From NCBI GenBank assembly GCA_037957365.1, contig JARHVA010001191.1:1525501-1589500 (forward strand): a stretch of 64,000 nucleotides of DNA, read 5' to 3'. Positions 46,601 through 57,649 of this stretch are shown here, one piece after another. Numbering within the stretch: position 1 is the stretch's first letter; every line of letters begins with the position of its first letter. The position numbers and the translations under genes were made by a program. The DNA comes from Torreya grandis. Lineage: Eukaryota > Streptophyta > Pinopsida > Cupressales > Taxaceae. The notes beneath the pieces were generated by a model, which was given only the letters and a program-made list of their open reading frames with translations, was not told where the DNA came from and ran no database searches.

Positions 46601-47590
46601 CCAAACCTCTCCCTCAAAATAGACCCATACCACCTTTTTACCACTTAGCTTCCATCTTAGGACCCCATCCTTCTACCATTCTAATTACCTATTCTTCTTC
46701 TAGGAAACCATCCCCTTTTTCTCCACCTACACCCATCAAACCCTTTATTTATTCATCATTTTTAACCAACCTATCTACCTCTACTTTCCCACTTATAGCT
46801 AAACCTTCATTATCCAAATCCTCCACATCAAAACCTCCAACCCCCAAACCTACCATAACTAATCAAACCCAACCAAAACCACCAATTAAAACCATTCTTC
46901 TGAACACAACTCCCATAATAAAACCTATGCCCAAGAAGGTTCTCATTCCTAAAACCAAAAATACAATACCTTCAACACCTTTTCTTGAATCCTACTCAAC
47001 CATTTTACAAAGGTTATTACAAACTTCTTCCATTTACTTACCTCTAATTAAACCTTTTGACCCTTCTCATCCTAAACCCTCCTAGTTTAATGATAACTTG
47101 ATCTATGCATACCATAGGGTAACAAGACATGACATGGAGAACTGTAAAGCTATCCAAGCCCTCATTCATAGCCTATATAATTAAGATGATCTATTATATG
47201 ATGAACCCTTCTTATCCCCTTTACCAATATTGCCATCAACCCAACCTACCCAACCTTTACCTACTCTCCCACTCCTACCTAAGGATGAGAGGGAGGAACT
47301 GAAGCAACCACCAAACCCAGTAAACCCCCTTGTCCATGTTATTCATATGGTGACCCAAACTTATGCCCAACATAAAGATAAGGGAAAAGCTAAAGTAACC
47401 ATCCCATGGACATACCCTTCAACCCCTCAATCCACCAACCAAAACTAAGCATCTCTACCCTCACCTTCACAACCACCAAAACCCAAAGTATCCATTCTAA
47501 GATCTTCTCCCTCAAACCCTTTTATGTTCATATAGTGCTTAGTGTGGAAAGAACTTCACCAAACATCAATGAAAATGAGCCTTTATGAAC
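43648..47590 (+). pseudogene. gag: Element C gag (pseudogene)
   Basis: Best start is ATG 43648 (MVFTRQQLRNQTD-stop-PP), matching the B start MVLTHSQAKS; the later ATG at 43714 is in the same frame after the stop. The capsid-like domain runs about 44570-45160 (LLSYDQICNEPIHLSIPIHA, MSLSEPTLYWYSDLITHSIF, SIKQFDDESIVDFFSRWRSL). A C-H box reads FHHVIRHDINRCNTFK near 45550 with the first Cys replaced, and another reads YAYHRVTRHDMENCKA near 47110. A long proline/serine-rich spacer lies between. The end PPKPKVSIL near 47480 is where B is truncated. Roughly 1,300 codons, long for a gag but usual for Tat elements. Confidence 0.85.
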
Positions 47591-49150
47591 TAATCAACAC
47601 TTTACCCCACCATCACCAGTCAATGATTGAGGCTCTAGAATCTATATAGGTTTAGTTAGATGATCCTTAACCTCTTGCACCCTTTATTGGAGACCTCAAA
47701 CTTTCAGCCCTCATCACTTTTTAGGATTCTAAAATACCACCTACTAATCCTAAGGACTCTTATCATCCCCTTTTTGTTACCACATGCATCAATCAAACTT
47801 GAATCAAAAGGGTTATGATTGATGGAATAAATAACATCAAAATTATATCCTCCTATGCATATGACCAACTTTAGCTACCCAAAAACATCAAGTCAAAAAT
47901 TATGGAAGTCCTTCACTTGTTCAATGATATCATGACCACTACCCTAGGGACTATTGTCCTCCATATCCACTTGGGGCCTCATACCATTCCTAAACTATTC
48001 TACATTATAAAGGGTGAGTTCCAATACAATGTATTTCTCAAACACCCTTGGATCCATGCTATGAGTTGCATCCTTTCCACCTTACACTAATGCATCAAAT
48101 TTGAGCATGAGGGATAAGTTTTTACCATCAAAGCTGATCCTAGTCCCTTTGCCTCTTGTAATATGACATATCAGCCTAATGATGTTCTTATTCCAACTTT
48201 AACTACCTCATAATCAACCTTAAACAAAACCACCCCATCAACCAAGACTATCAACACTTACACTAATAACCACGATGAAGCATCAACTATATCAACCATC
48301 CCTTCATCCTAAATTTTGGTTGAGGACTCCTTGCAATCCACATTTCAATGGGAAATATCACCTTTTAGCCTTAGATGCCTTCCCTACTCTACAAGAGTAT
48401 GAGAATCTTAAATATGACCCCTCTTATGATCCCAACATTAGAACCATTATCCCTTTTGGGTTCCCCAATAATCAAATAAACATTATCTATGGGGGACTCA
48501 ACCAACCACTTCTTGCACCCACTAATATCCCATTCATCCAGCCATTTATCACTAATTTTTACTACATAGACAAACTAGCCTTTGCCAAATCTTACCTTTA
48601 AAGGTGTGCTTGGAAGGGATTTGGTCTTAGACTTTATGAATAAGGAACTCATGAGTTACCCATCATCAAAAATTAGAAACCTCATGAGTTCTTTGGTCTT
48701 AGGTTTGTACCACTATAAGAACCCATATCACCAAAAACCATTGCCATCATTGATGAAGAACTTCCATCCTCACCAATCCCATCCTCCTCCAAATTTGAGG
48801 ACTTTGATATCATCTTGTCTAATTTTTTTTATCAATATTGTTAGTTTAGGCTCCCTGACTTATCAAAAGGGTTTCCAAACTAAAATCCTTCCTCTCATCC
48901 ATCCTAAAATTATTAAACATGATTCTCCTACCATTGATACCATACAACATCAGGATGATGATTCCATTTTTTCCTACATTAGTGCAGGAGATTCTTCTAT
49001 CCCTAAATATTTTCCTCCTAATAACTAAACCATGTTAAATTAATCAACCATTGATGTAAATTTAGGTACTCAAGATAACCCCCATGTCATTAAAATTGGA
49101 TAATTTTTAAATTCCACTGAACAAAAAGACTATCCTTCTTTCCTTTGATA
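47591..49150 (+). pseudogene. Element C protease and linker to RT
   Basis: After PTNPKDSYHPLFVTTCINQT the frame reads KRVMIDGINNIKIISSYAYD, in the place of the retropepsin loop (relatives read DGGS/DSGS), then EVLHLFNDIMTTTLGTIVLH and VFLKHPWIHAM as in Tat proteases. The Asp is kept, the following Gly-Ser is not. The linker to 49150 is badly broken, with only short open pieces. Confidence 0.65.
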
Positions 49151-49160
49151 CCATAGCATA

Positions 49161-50100
49161 GTGTTTTCTTGGTCCTATCAAGATATGCCTAAAATTTACC
49201 CTTTTATCTCCCTCCAAAACATTATCACATGCCCTGAGGCTAAGCTAGTTTGGAAAACTCTTCATAGGATTCACCCTCACATATCCCTTCTAGTCAAAAA
49301 AGAGCTTCAACATATCTTATCCATTGACTTCATTCCACCTATTGACTATCCACAATGGGTTTCTAACATCATTCCTATCACAAATCCCATAGGGAGACTT
49401 AACCTCTACATCAAATTTTGTGACCTTAACCTTGCTTGACCAAAATATGAGTTTCTTTTGCCAAACATCAACCAACTTGTTAATCTTATATCCAACCACA
49501 AAATTTTATCCCTCATGGACAATTTTTTTGGATATATTCAAATTTTGATTGCTCCCAAAGATCAACATAAATTTTCCTTTTTCACCCTATGGGGAACCTT
49601 CTACTACTGGTTCATGCCCTTTGGACTAAAAAACATTGGGGCAACCTATCAATGGGCCATGGCCTATATCTTTCATGATCTCATCCATAAAATCATGGAG
49701 GATTATGTGGACAATATCTTTGGGAAATCCAAACACTGTAATGATCACCTAGCCATCCTCACCATCATCTTCAACTGACTAATCCATTATCATGTTAGAC
49801 TCAATCCTAAGAAATGCATTTTGGGGTCTTATTGGGAAAAATTATTGGCTTTATCATTTCTCTTCATGGAATTGAAATAGACTTCACCCACACTAGATTA
49901 ATCTTAGACATGCCACCTCCTACCAACCTTACCCAACTTCATAGCTTATGGTAAAAACTTCAATCCATTTGATTCTTCATCTCCCAACTATCAAATAAAT
50001 GTCAACCCTTCCACCACCTCCTAAAGAAAGGTACCTCTTTTAAGTGGATTAAGGAATGCTAACAATACTTTGATTCAATCAAGGAATATCTTCTTTCTGT
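49161..50100 (+). pseudogene. Element C reverse transcriptase
   Basis: HISLLVKKELQHILSIDFIP, then YPQWVSNIIPITNPIGRLNL, SLMDNFFGYIQILIAPKDQH, TLWGTFYYWFMPFGLKNIGA, TYQWAMAYIF and MEDYVDNIFGKSK. The catalytic YVDD reads YVDN (Asp to Asn). After a stop at about 49778, RLNPKKCIF and a shifted thumb region continue to about 50100. Usual palm motifs are in order; the enzyme is inactive. Confidence 0.9.
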
Positions 50101-50510
50101 ACTTATCCTCATCCCTCCTAGGGAAGACCAACCCTTTTACTTATATATATCCACCACAGACCATTCCTTAGGGGTAATGCACACACATCATGATGAAAAA
50201 AATAAATAACAAACCATTTATTACATCAACCACACCCTTATCGAATCTTGGTATACCCATCTTGAAAAATTATGCCTCACCTTAATTTTCATGGCCTCCA
50301 AACTCTATCACTATATTATTAATCATAAAACCTATGTCATCACTAACACTGGCCATCTCAAGTATATACACTATAATCCATACCAAAACCAATGTATGGC
50401 TAAGTGGCTCATGCTTATAGCTGATTTCAAACATGAATTCCTTCCACAAATGTCCATTAAGGGACATGTCATTGCTGATCAATTGGATGAATCTCATCTA
50501 CCATATAATC
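50101..50510 (+). pseudogene. Element C RNase H (first)
   Basis: YISTTDHSLGVMHTHHDEKN, then TIYYINHTLIESWYTHLEKL, SKLYHYIINHKTYVITNTGH and WLMLIADFKHEFLPQMSIKG with HVIADQL. This is the degenerate Ty3-type RNase H linked to RT, ending with the HVIADQL phrase that precedes the second RNase H in Tat elements. Confidence 0.8.
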
Positions 50511-50980
50511 AACCTCTTCCTCTTACCTTTCTAGATGAGTCCATTGAAATTCTATCCCAAGAAGAATGCACCTACCAAATGACCATGTTTTTTGATGGCT
50601 CTAAATTCCAAAATGGTGGGGGTGCTAGAGTTATTCTCATTCCCATTAATGGTGAAACTCTTCCTCTTTCTTTTAAAATTGACTTTGAATGTACCAATAA
50701 CATAGTTAAATATGAAGCCTTGGTCATAGGTCTCCAAACCACCCTAACCTTGGGAATCCAAACCATCAATGTCTTTGGTGACTCCCAACTAGTCATCAAC
50801 TAGGTCAATGGATCTTATCAATGTAAAAATGATGTCCTCTTGAAGTATAAAAAGCTCATGGATGTCTTCTTAGCCTTATTTAATCATTATATTATGTAGT
50901 CAGTTCCTTGATCTACTAACAATTTTATGGACACAATGGCTTCCCTTACTTCCTAAATTCCATCTCAACCTATTGAATCT
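50511..50980 (+). pseudogene. Element C additional RNase H (aRH)
   Basis: MTMFFDGSKFQNGGGARVIL carries the first Asp, NIVKYEALVIGLQTTLTLGI the Glu, and TINVFGDSQLVIN the second Asp of a canonical RNase H active site. The frame breaks at a TAG (50801-50803, a probable CAG Gln). Position after the first RNase H and before integrase is that of Ogre/Retand-type elements. Compare element D, where a similar domain lies before RT. Confidence 0.85.
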
Positions 50981-51219
50981 AAACTATTCATCACCATCCA
51001 TCGATTCATCACACCCTCATATATCAGTTCTGATCTTCCTACCATCTATAGTGTGAAAGCATCCCCTTATGATATATGATATGACCAAAATTTTGATTAC
51101 CTTAACCTTAAAATTATTCCTCTTGACCTTTTAAATAATGCTCAAATGGATTTTATTTAGGGTACCTCTCATTACACCATACTAGGGGGAATCTATTATA
51201 AGCACAGTTTCAATAGAAT

Positions 51220-52335
51220 TCTTCTTTGTTATCTGTGTAGTCATGAAACATCCCATGATATCAAAGAAACACATGATGAAGTATATGGGGGACACTTTAT
51301 TGGGATATATTTTTACAAGCGTATTCTTTACCTAGGCTACTATTGGCCCACCCTTAATCAAGGTTATTGTGACTATGTAAATAAATGTGTTAAATGTCAA
51401 CAACATGCTAACTCACATTATGTACCTCCCCATGGCCTTTAAGTATCTAAAAAATATTAGCCTTTCTCATAATGGGGACTTGAAATTATTGGGGAAATCA
51501 ATCCCCATTCTTTGTAATGACACCAATACATCATTACCACCACTGAATATTTCACAAAATGGGTAGAGGCCACCCCCATTATATCCACCAAATCCAAAAA
51601 GATTACTGACTTCATCAATCACCATATCATCTACCACTTTGGGGTTCCCCATAAGATCATCATTGATAATGGAAAATATTTTAAAAACCAAAAATTCCAA
51701 GGTTTTTAAGATTCTTTTGGTATCAATTTAAGCTTTTCCTCTCCTTATCATCCACAAAAAAATGGACAAGTAGAAGCTTCTAACAAAATGCTCATCAAAA
51801 TTCTCACCAAAGTCATAAGCACTTCAAGTCAGGATTAGCATTTGCACATCCCTTTCACTTTATGGGCCTATTTCACAAGCATTCAAACCTCTATGGGTGC
51901 TACCCCTTTCTCTCTCTCTTTGGAGTAGAGGTTGTCTTGCATCTCAAAGTCTAAATTATGTCCCTTTATATATCTTTTCATGAAATTCTTTCTAAGAGAG
52001 ACTATCATCAAGAATGCCTCACATGTCTTGAAATCTTTGACAAACATCTCCTCACCACCCTTAACCATCTTTATGTCTATTAAGAGAAAATCAAATGTGC
52101 ATACAACAAACACCTAAAAGGGTGAGAGTTCAACATCAAAGATCTTGTCCTTAAGGAAAACCAACATGTAACTAATATGGAAAAAAGCAAAAAGGGAAAA
52201 TTTTCTTTAAATTGGATTGGACCCTACATCATAACCCATAAGTATGGATCAGGATCTTATCATTTGTCTTCTCTTGAAGGCAAACTAGAACTTAAACCTA
52301 TTAATGTTTTACATTTGTGTCCTTTCTATTGTTGA
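51220..52335 (+). pseudogene. Element C integrase
   Basis: HDEVYGGHFIGIYFYKRILY, LGYYWPTLNQGYCDYVNK and CVKCQQH give the HHCC zinc region. The core reads WGLEIIGEI where a catalytic Asp is expected (WGLDxIG), then IITTTEYFTKWVEATPII, VPHKIIIDNGKYF (second Asp) and KNGQVEASNKML (Glu). The C-terminus reads KIKCAYNKHLKG, IKDLVLKENQHVTNMEK, FSLNWIGPYIITHKYG (GPY motif) and VLHLCPFYC, stop at 52333-52335. A and B retain the last part only. Confidence 0.88.
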
Positions 52336-52699
52336 AACTAAGATCAAACTCACCTTTATGTCTAACTTAAGCTCATCCCTTCATTCCACCTATATATCAC
52401 TAATTCCTTTGGGAATAATTGATTATAGAATAAAACCATGTGATTATCCATCATAGTTATATCCTAATCCTAAGCTTGGCCACCATGACACTACCCATGG
52501 CATGGTTCTCATGGATATTTTTGTATCTAGTCAGATGGAATCCCATGGTCAATTGTTTCTCAAACCACTTTCCTTATCCTTCATTCACCTTTTGTGATAA
52601 AGTCTTGCCTCTCTAAGGGTAAACCTTTAATCCTCATTAGACTTTTCCATGTCTAACATGCATTTAAAATATCACTTGCATCTAATCTCTAGCATTGTA

Positions 52700-52812
52700 A
52701 ACTACTCCCTTTAAGGATAGTTGCCCTATAATTAAAAGTTGCTTAAGATATACTACTCCCTTGAAGGATAGTTATACAAAAAAATTAGGCTAATCCCTTA
52801 AAGGATGGCTAA
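52700..52812 (+). repeat. Class I hairpin triplet of element C
   Basis: Copy 1 (52700-52722): AACTA/TAGTT, TCC/GGA, loop CTTTAA. Copy 2 (52752-52773): ACTA/TAGT, TCC/GGA, loop CTTGAA. Copy 3 (52785-52812): TTAG/CTAA, CTA/TGG, TCC/GGA, loop CTTAAA. Same bulges and block lengths as in A and B. Confidence 0.75.
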
Positions 52813-52825
52813 ATAATAATCATTT

Positions 52826-53034
52826 GGAGCTTCCCACATTGATAATCTTCAATAACTAATCAAAATAATAAGAAAAAAATAATCTTATGTCAAAATTAAA
52901 TTAATTAGGCCATAATCAGCTATTAAAAATGCCATTGTAGACTTCATGCATCAATCAATCTACACCTTATCTAACTACACCACAATCAGTTCCTATTTAT
53001 GGCATTAGTAGACTACCCACATTGATCAGTATAC
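52826..53034 (+). repeat. Class III hairpins of element C
   Basis: GGAG (52826-52829) with CTTC (52847-52850) around CTTCCCACATTGATAAT; TGTAGA (52936-52941) with TCTACA (52959-52964), six perfect pairs; GTAGACT (53008-53014) with AGTATAC (53028-53034), six of seven pairs. Loops keep a CCCACATTGAT/GCATCAATC phrase. Confidence 0.55.
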
Positions 53035-53539
53035 ATATCATATTTAGACAGGGACTTGTCTATTATGGCTTTTTGGTCACCTCTAGGAGGGGCAAGATAA
53101 ACCACATTAGGTTAACTTTCACCTATTTAACCAGGCTAACCATTTACCTATTACCTCCCTTCCATTAAATATTTATTTAAAATCAAGGGACTATGAGCTT
53201 ACTTGATACAAAGTGATCAAGACACCCTCTTTCTAAATCAAAGCATGCTCTAGTGAAGCATTCAATAGGTTTATGTTTACTAAGTCAATCCAACTATGGG
53301 TTTTCTTTTTGTTTCATCCTTGTCAAATAAAAAAATCATGCTTTATCTTTCCCTCTATTCATTATTCCATATGGTCATATGTCTCACAATGCTTATCTCG
53401 TTCTCACATTTAGTTTTTTATCTACACTTACTTTATATGCCTCTATTATATTCCCATAACATTGTGAACCTAGCACATATCTTACTCATTAAAAAAACAT
53501 TAGGAATAATAAATCATGAATAATCACAACATACCATTA

Positions 53540-53760
53540 TAACATCATAAATATCATGACCAACTATCATCATACTCATCTCATAATATCATCATCAAAA
53601 CCTATGTATCAAATAACCACATTGTCATAATCATCTCATAAGTAGCATCATCAAAACATATCAATCAAATATTCACACTCATGCAATCATGACATATAAC
53701 AATAAATATCTTAATCAAAACCATATCTTAAATAACATCCATCATATCCATCATCAACTG
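53540..53760 (+). repeat. Degenerate CATCATC-rich tandem repeat
   Basis: Phrases ATCATCTCATAA and ATCATCAAAAC-TAT-AATCAAAT recur about every 60-65 bp. Strongly decayed; only part is regular. Confidence 0.4.
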
Positions 53761-54199
53761 CCTACACTAAAGAATCAACATTCACCATATATGGCATCCA
53801 TGATCTATAAAATCAATACATAACCATCATGAACATAACAACCTAATCAAGAACATAAAAACATAATCATCAATATAATTAAATGTATAGTCACAAAAAT
53901 AATTAGCATATACATCAATGAGGTAATACATGCCATCATATATCAGTCTCTCTCTCATATACATCTCACATCATCAACACATAGGCTGGTATCAAAATAC
54001 AAATCATGCACACATTAAACCTCACCTCTATCAAGCCCTTGGGGCACCATAACCACTACCACCTACATCACTACCGCTTGAACCAACTATACCTAGACCT
54101 ATACTACCATTTGGTGCTAGTCCCCTTGACATCATTACCTATCCCATCATTAAGGCCCACTATCTTGGAGTAGCTATCAATGGACCACCTACTAATTTG

Positions 54200-55316
54200 A
54201 CCCTATACTCACCATACTACATCTTCAATATAAACTAAACTAGCACTATAGCCTCATAATATCTAATCTCCTTGATGGTGGCTAAGTATCATGTCCTCAA
54301 AACTATGTCAGGTGGTCCTCATGCTGCTACTATGGCTACCCTTACTCTCTATCTCATTAAGTCTCTCTCCTGAGTCACTAACCCTAGAGATATCCATGCC
54401 TGATCATGCTCACCTATCAAAATCAAAACCTATCCCTATAAGGTGACAACCTATGCCTATAACATGGCCACCTACCCTTGTAATACTATAATCTGGGCCT
54501 AAGTTACTATTAGTGCCTATCCATCAGGTCCACCACCCTTTGTAGGTGCCTCTACAAGATCCACATCTATAGGTTGTTATTGGTCATCACCCCATACAAA
54601 ATTATCTATTGCATATCTAGCCTAGAACCATGCTACATAACCATTGACAATCCCTGTATCATCTATGGCTTCCCTCACAAGGATCTCCTCAAAATCCAAG
54701 ATAACCTCTTATAGATTTGGCTCTAAGAGTGGGAAATTTGCATCCTCTCTCCTGTATCATGTAAAATCAAGGGGAATCCCTTTCACTAGTCCAAACTATC
54801 TCCACACTTGATCAAATGGGATCAACTCATTCTCCCTATCCCATCTCTCATATATCCAACACTAGTTATATAGTGATAATGTGTGGTACTTGTGCCCAGG
54901 CCAAATAGGCCAATATATACATGGCCTCCATATAACATCACCTACCACCAAGCCCTCCAAATCATCCCTAAATGAATCAATGTTTTTGGTTCCTCCCCTA
55001 GCACCTATCAATGCATCAATATATCTCCACTACATGAAACCCACTGGAAAGGCTACCTGAGTGAATTCTTATCATGGTACCCCCAATGGTCTCACAACAT
55101 GAATGTGCTTGAATTACCTATAATGTAATATGAAACTGACATTGATACCATATCATCTATCTACCCAAAAGGCCCAAACCTCCCTATATATCTAGACCAG
55201 TAATACTAGGGCCCATCTAAATATAGTCCCCTAAGCAACATCTCCACTAATATCCCTAGCAGTAGGTATGGAAACCATTTGTGGCTCAAATCTAGTAAAG
55301 TGAAACATGTCACTAC

Positions 55317-55355
<39 letters not shown>

Positions 55356-55744
55356 GTATCTATCCATTAGGGTCCTTTGGTACATCATCTCAATATTGAA
55401 TGCACCTACATGAAATCAAACATGATATTGATCTACTCCATATATAAGATCCATATAATAGTCTCTATCCTCACTCTAGATATGATAGATGGACTCCCCC
55501 AGATGGGTAGCCATGTAATCCTCATCACATCCTCTATCAAGATGGTCATCTCTCTTATAGGCAATATGAAGGTGTTCATCATTGGGTCCCATCTCTTGAT
55601 GAAAATAACAATCCTAGCTACATCATGTGGTAGGTGTTGATAATGTATCATATCCCCTAGGCTAACAATCTCCATGTGCTTCCATTCCTCGGTTGTCATC
55701 CCATCTTGAACCTCAGTGAAGATCCTTGAGACTTGATACCTCAT
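54200..55744 (-). pseudogene. Antisense plant-mobile-domain (MAIN-like) ORF within element C
   Basis: On - from ATG 55744: MRYQVSRIFTEVQDGMTTEE, then IKRWDPMMNTFILPIREMTI and EDVMRITWLPIWG. The pattern RW-P-T-TF-LP-GEMT-L-DV-LGLPI is the signature of the plant mobile domain (PMD, MAIN/MAIL1 family). Downstream, decayed stretches read YERWDRENELIPFDQ and VWRQFGLVKGIPLDFT, again PMD-like (RQFGxxQxIP). An (ATC)11 tract on + would encode an Asp run in the reading frame. Many stops. PMDs are known in both host genes and transposons, and extra antisense ORFs 3' of pol are known for Tat elements, so this is probably an element gene, not a host gene. Confidence 0.65.
55318..55350 (+). repeat. (ATC)11 microsatellite
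   Basis: Eleven perfect ATC units within the antisense ORF; an alternative - frame reads poly-Met, the likely coding frame poly-Asp. Confidence 0.95.
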
Positions 55745-56194
55745 TTGGATCCACTTATGGGCCTACACAATAATCATATTAGCATGAACATTTAAATTTT
55801 CCACATCACAACTAGTATCAACATACACCTACCATTTTCAACCTATCTTACCTTTCTTACTTAACATAAACATCTACCTTATCTACACAACTATTAATAC
55901 CTCAATCCTTTTATTGTAATCTAATTCTAACCTAACACAACATGTATTTAAACATCTTATCCTATTGTGTTTAACTTCAACCTTTTACATTGCTAGACTA
56001 ACATAATTACAAACCTTTATAATATCTTAACCACCTTTCCAAAAAATTCACCTACCCTTTTAAAACTCTTTCACACTAAATTAACACATTTACACTTCTA
56101 ACATTCAAAATTTAAAAACATTTACGCTATTTCCTTTTTTTAACCAAAATTATACCTAATACATGTCAACCATCAACAATTACTTGAACCATCA

Positions 56195-56880
56195 ATAGGC
56201 CCCTAAGGACACTTTCCCACCAGTGGTCGATCACCAATGGTTGGGTCAAACCACTGATGATTATTGTGCATGAATATCGATGGCCAAACCTTATTTCCTC
56301 TTCCACCTTAACACTGATAAACTCACTTGAAAGAAAAATTAAACCACCTAATACTATTCTACAATGGATCTCTATTATAACACACTCTTCCCCTCCAACT
56401 TTACCCAACTAATTTGGCCACTTTTATCCACACCCTAAAACTAGGGCATCATGGCCAAGGTCATTTTCATACACCCTGCTCCTCTCCTCTAACCTACTCA
56501 AGATAGTTCTACATTTATAAATTCACGTATGTTATCAATTTTAAAATAATCCCTACCTCATTCCATAATCATTGACATGGTCAAAGTGTTTGTGCCACCA
56601 CTCGACTAAACCCTCATCCACCCTCCATCTCATCAATGTTCTAATCAACCAGACCACACATAATCACCTACTTGTAGTTTTCCACCTTAGCATAATCCAC
56701 ACCAAATCACTAAATAACACAATGCTCAGAGTATAAAAAATAGGGATCCAAAGTCAAAATGGTAATAATGAATTACCATTTTATTTTTTACATTTTATAT
56801 TTTTAGGGTTTTGCCTAACCATCAATGGTTAGGTGTAACCGTCACTGGTCAACTCTAGGGGTAACCTTGACCATCACCAA
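56195..56880 (+). promoter_or_regulatory. ACCATCGATGGT-like motifs in C 3' interior
   Basis: Variants near 56215-56285 (CCAGTGGTCGATC, ACCAATGGTTGG, CCACTGATGATT, ATCGATGGCC) and near 56816-56880 (ACCATCAATGGTT, ACCGTCACTGGTC, ACCATCACCAATT). They repeat the LTR motif of this element. Confidence 0.5.
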
Positions 56881-56961
56881 TTGGGTCTCTTCATATTTTT
56901 CCCACTTTCTCACCTATAACCCCACTTATAATCTAATCTTTTTGTAATAACTACATTTGAG

Positions 56962-57002
56962 CTATAGTTCTTTTGGGGTTTTATGTCCCTAAAACTATGT
57001 AG
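56962..57002 (+). repeat. Class II hairpin of element C
   Basis: Inner stem TTTTGGGG (56971-56978) with CCCTAAAA (56987-56994), eight pairs with one G-T. Outer CTATA (56962-56966) with TATGTAG (56997-57002 region), five pairs. Followed by GTAGGCATCATCC and a GGCTCGACCA box as in A. Confidence 0.65.
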
Positions 57003-57636
57003 GCATCATCCACTTGCCTTGTGAGATTTGGCTCGACCATCCCCTACCTACCCATACCTAACCAACCATTACACCATGTCTACCTTGACATTGATTATTT
57101 TTAACCTAGACCATTTTCATGTTTTATGATGACTTTGCATGGTCATTTTGACCATACCAACCAACCTTGCCATGTTGAACTTTACAACACCTCATGCATG
57201 ACCTAACCTATTATATTTTTTCATGGGATCACTTCTTACGCTAGATACTTAAGACCAACAACAACCTTTTCTATATGGCTTGATAAGCCTAACCCAATCA
57301 ATTATGACTAATGTTGTGGACCGGTTATCCCTATCACATGTCCCTCTAGCATCAACCTTATTTTTTACCAACATTGGTAACTTTAGTCTTTATGTAATCT
57401 TGACTATCACTCCTAGTCATATTGTGTGCACATGTTTACATCTCGAATTCCAAACCATTTTATGTCACCCCACTTGTGACTACCCATTTACCATTTATCA
57501 AACCCCAACCTAATTTTGCTTTTGCCTCATCAACTCCCAATTTGAGGGGGAATACCTCTTCCCATACTGAGGGTAATCAAACCTTGACCAGTCATCTATA
57601 TTTTTTATATAGCTTTTTAGATCAAATCCATAAAAT

Positions 57637-57649
57637 AAAAAGGGCAAAC
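57637..57649 (+). other. Polypurine tract of element C (decayed)
   Basis: AAAAAGGGCAAAC before the LTR; one G fewer and one C more than the A/B tract. Confidence 0.7.

Larger units (their letters stand above)
52336..57636 (+). other. Element C 3' noncoding region (5.3 kb)
   Basis: Contains, in order: class I hairpins (52700-52812), class III hairpins (52826-53034), a CATCATC-rich degenerate repeat (53540-53760), an antisense mobile-domain ORF (55744-54200), an (ATC)11 tract, two ACCATCGATGGT-like clusters (56195-56285 and 56815-56880), a class II hairpin (56962-57002) and a TTGAGGGGGAATACCTC box near 57541 that A has at 5016. Confidence 0.7.

Noticed and set aside
55206..55388. Poly-methionine ORF on the reverse strand
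   Set aside because: An out-of-frame reading of the (ATC)11 tract; another frame gives an Asp run within the mobile-domain ORF.
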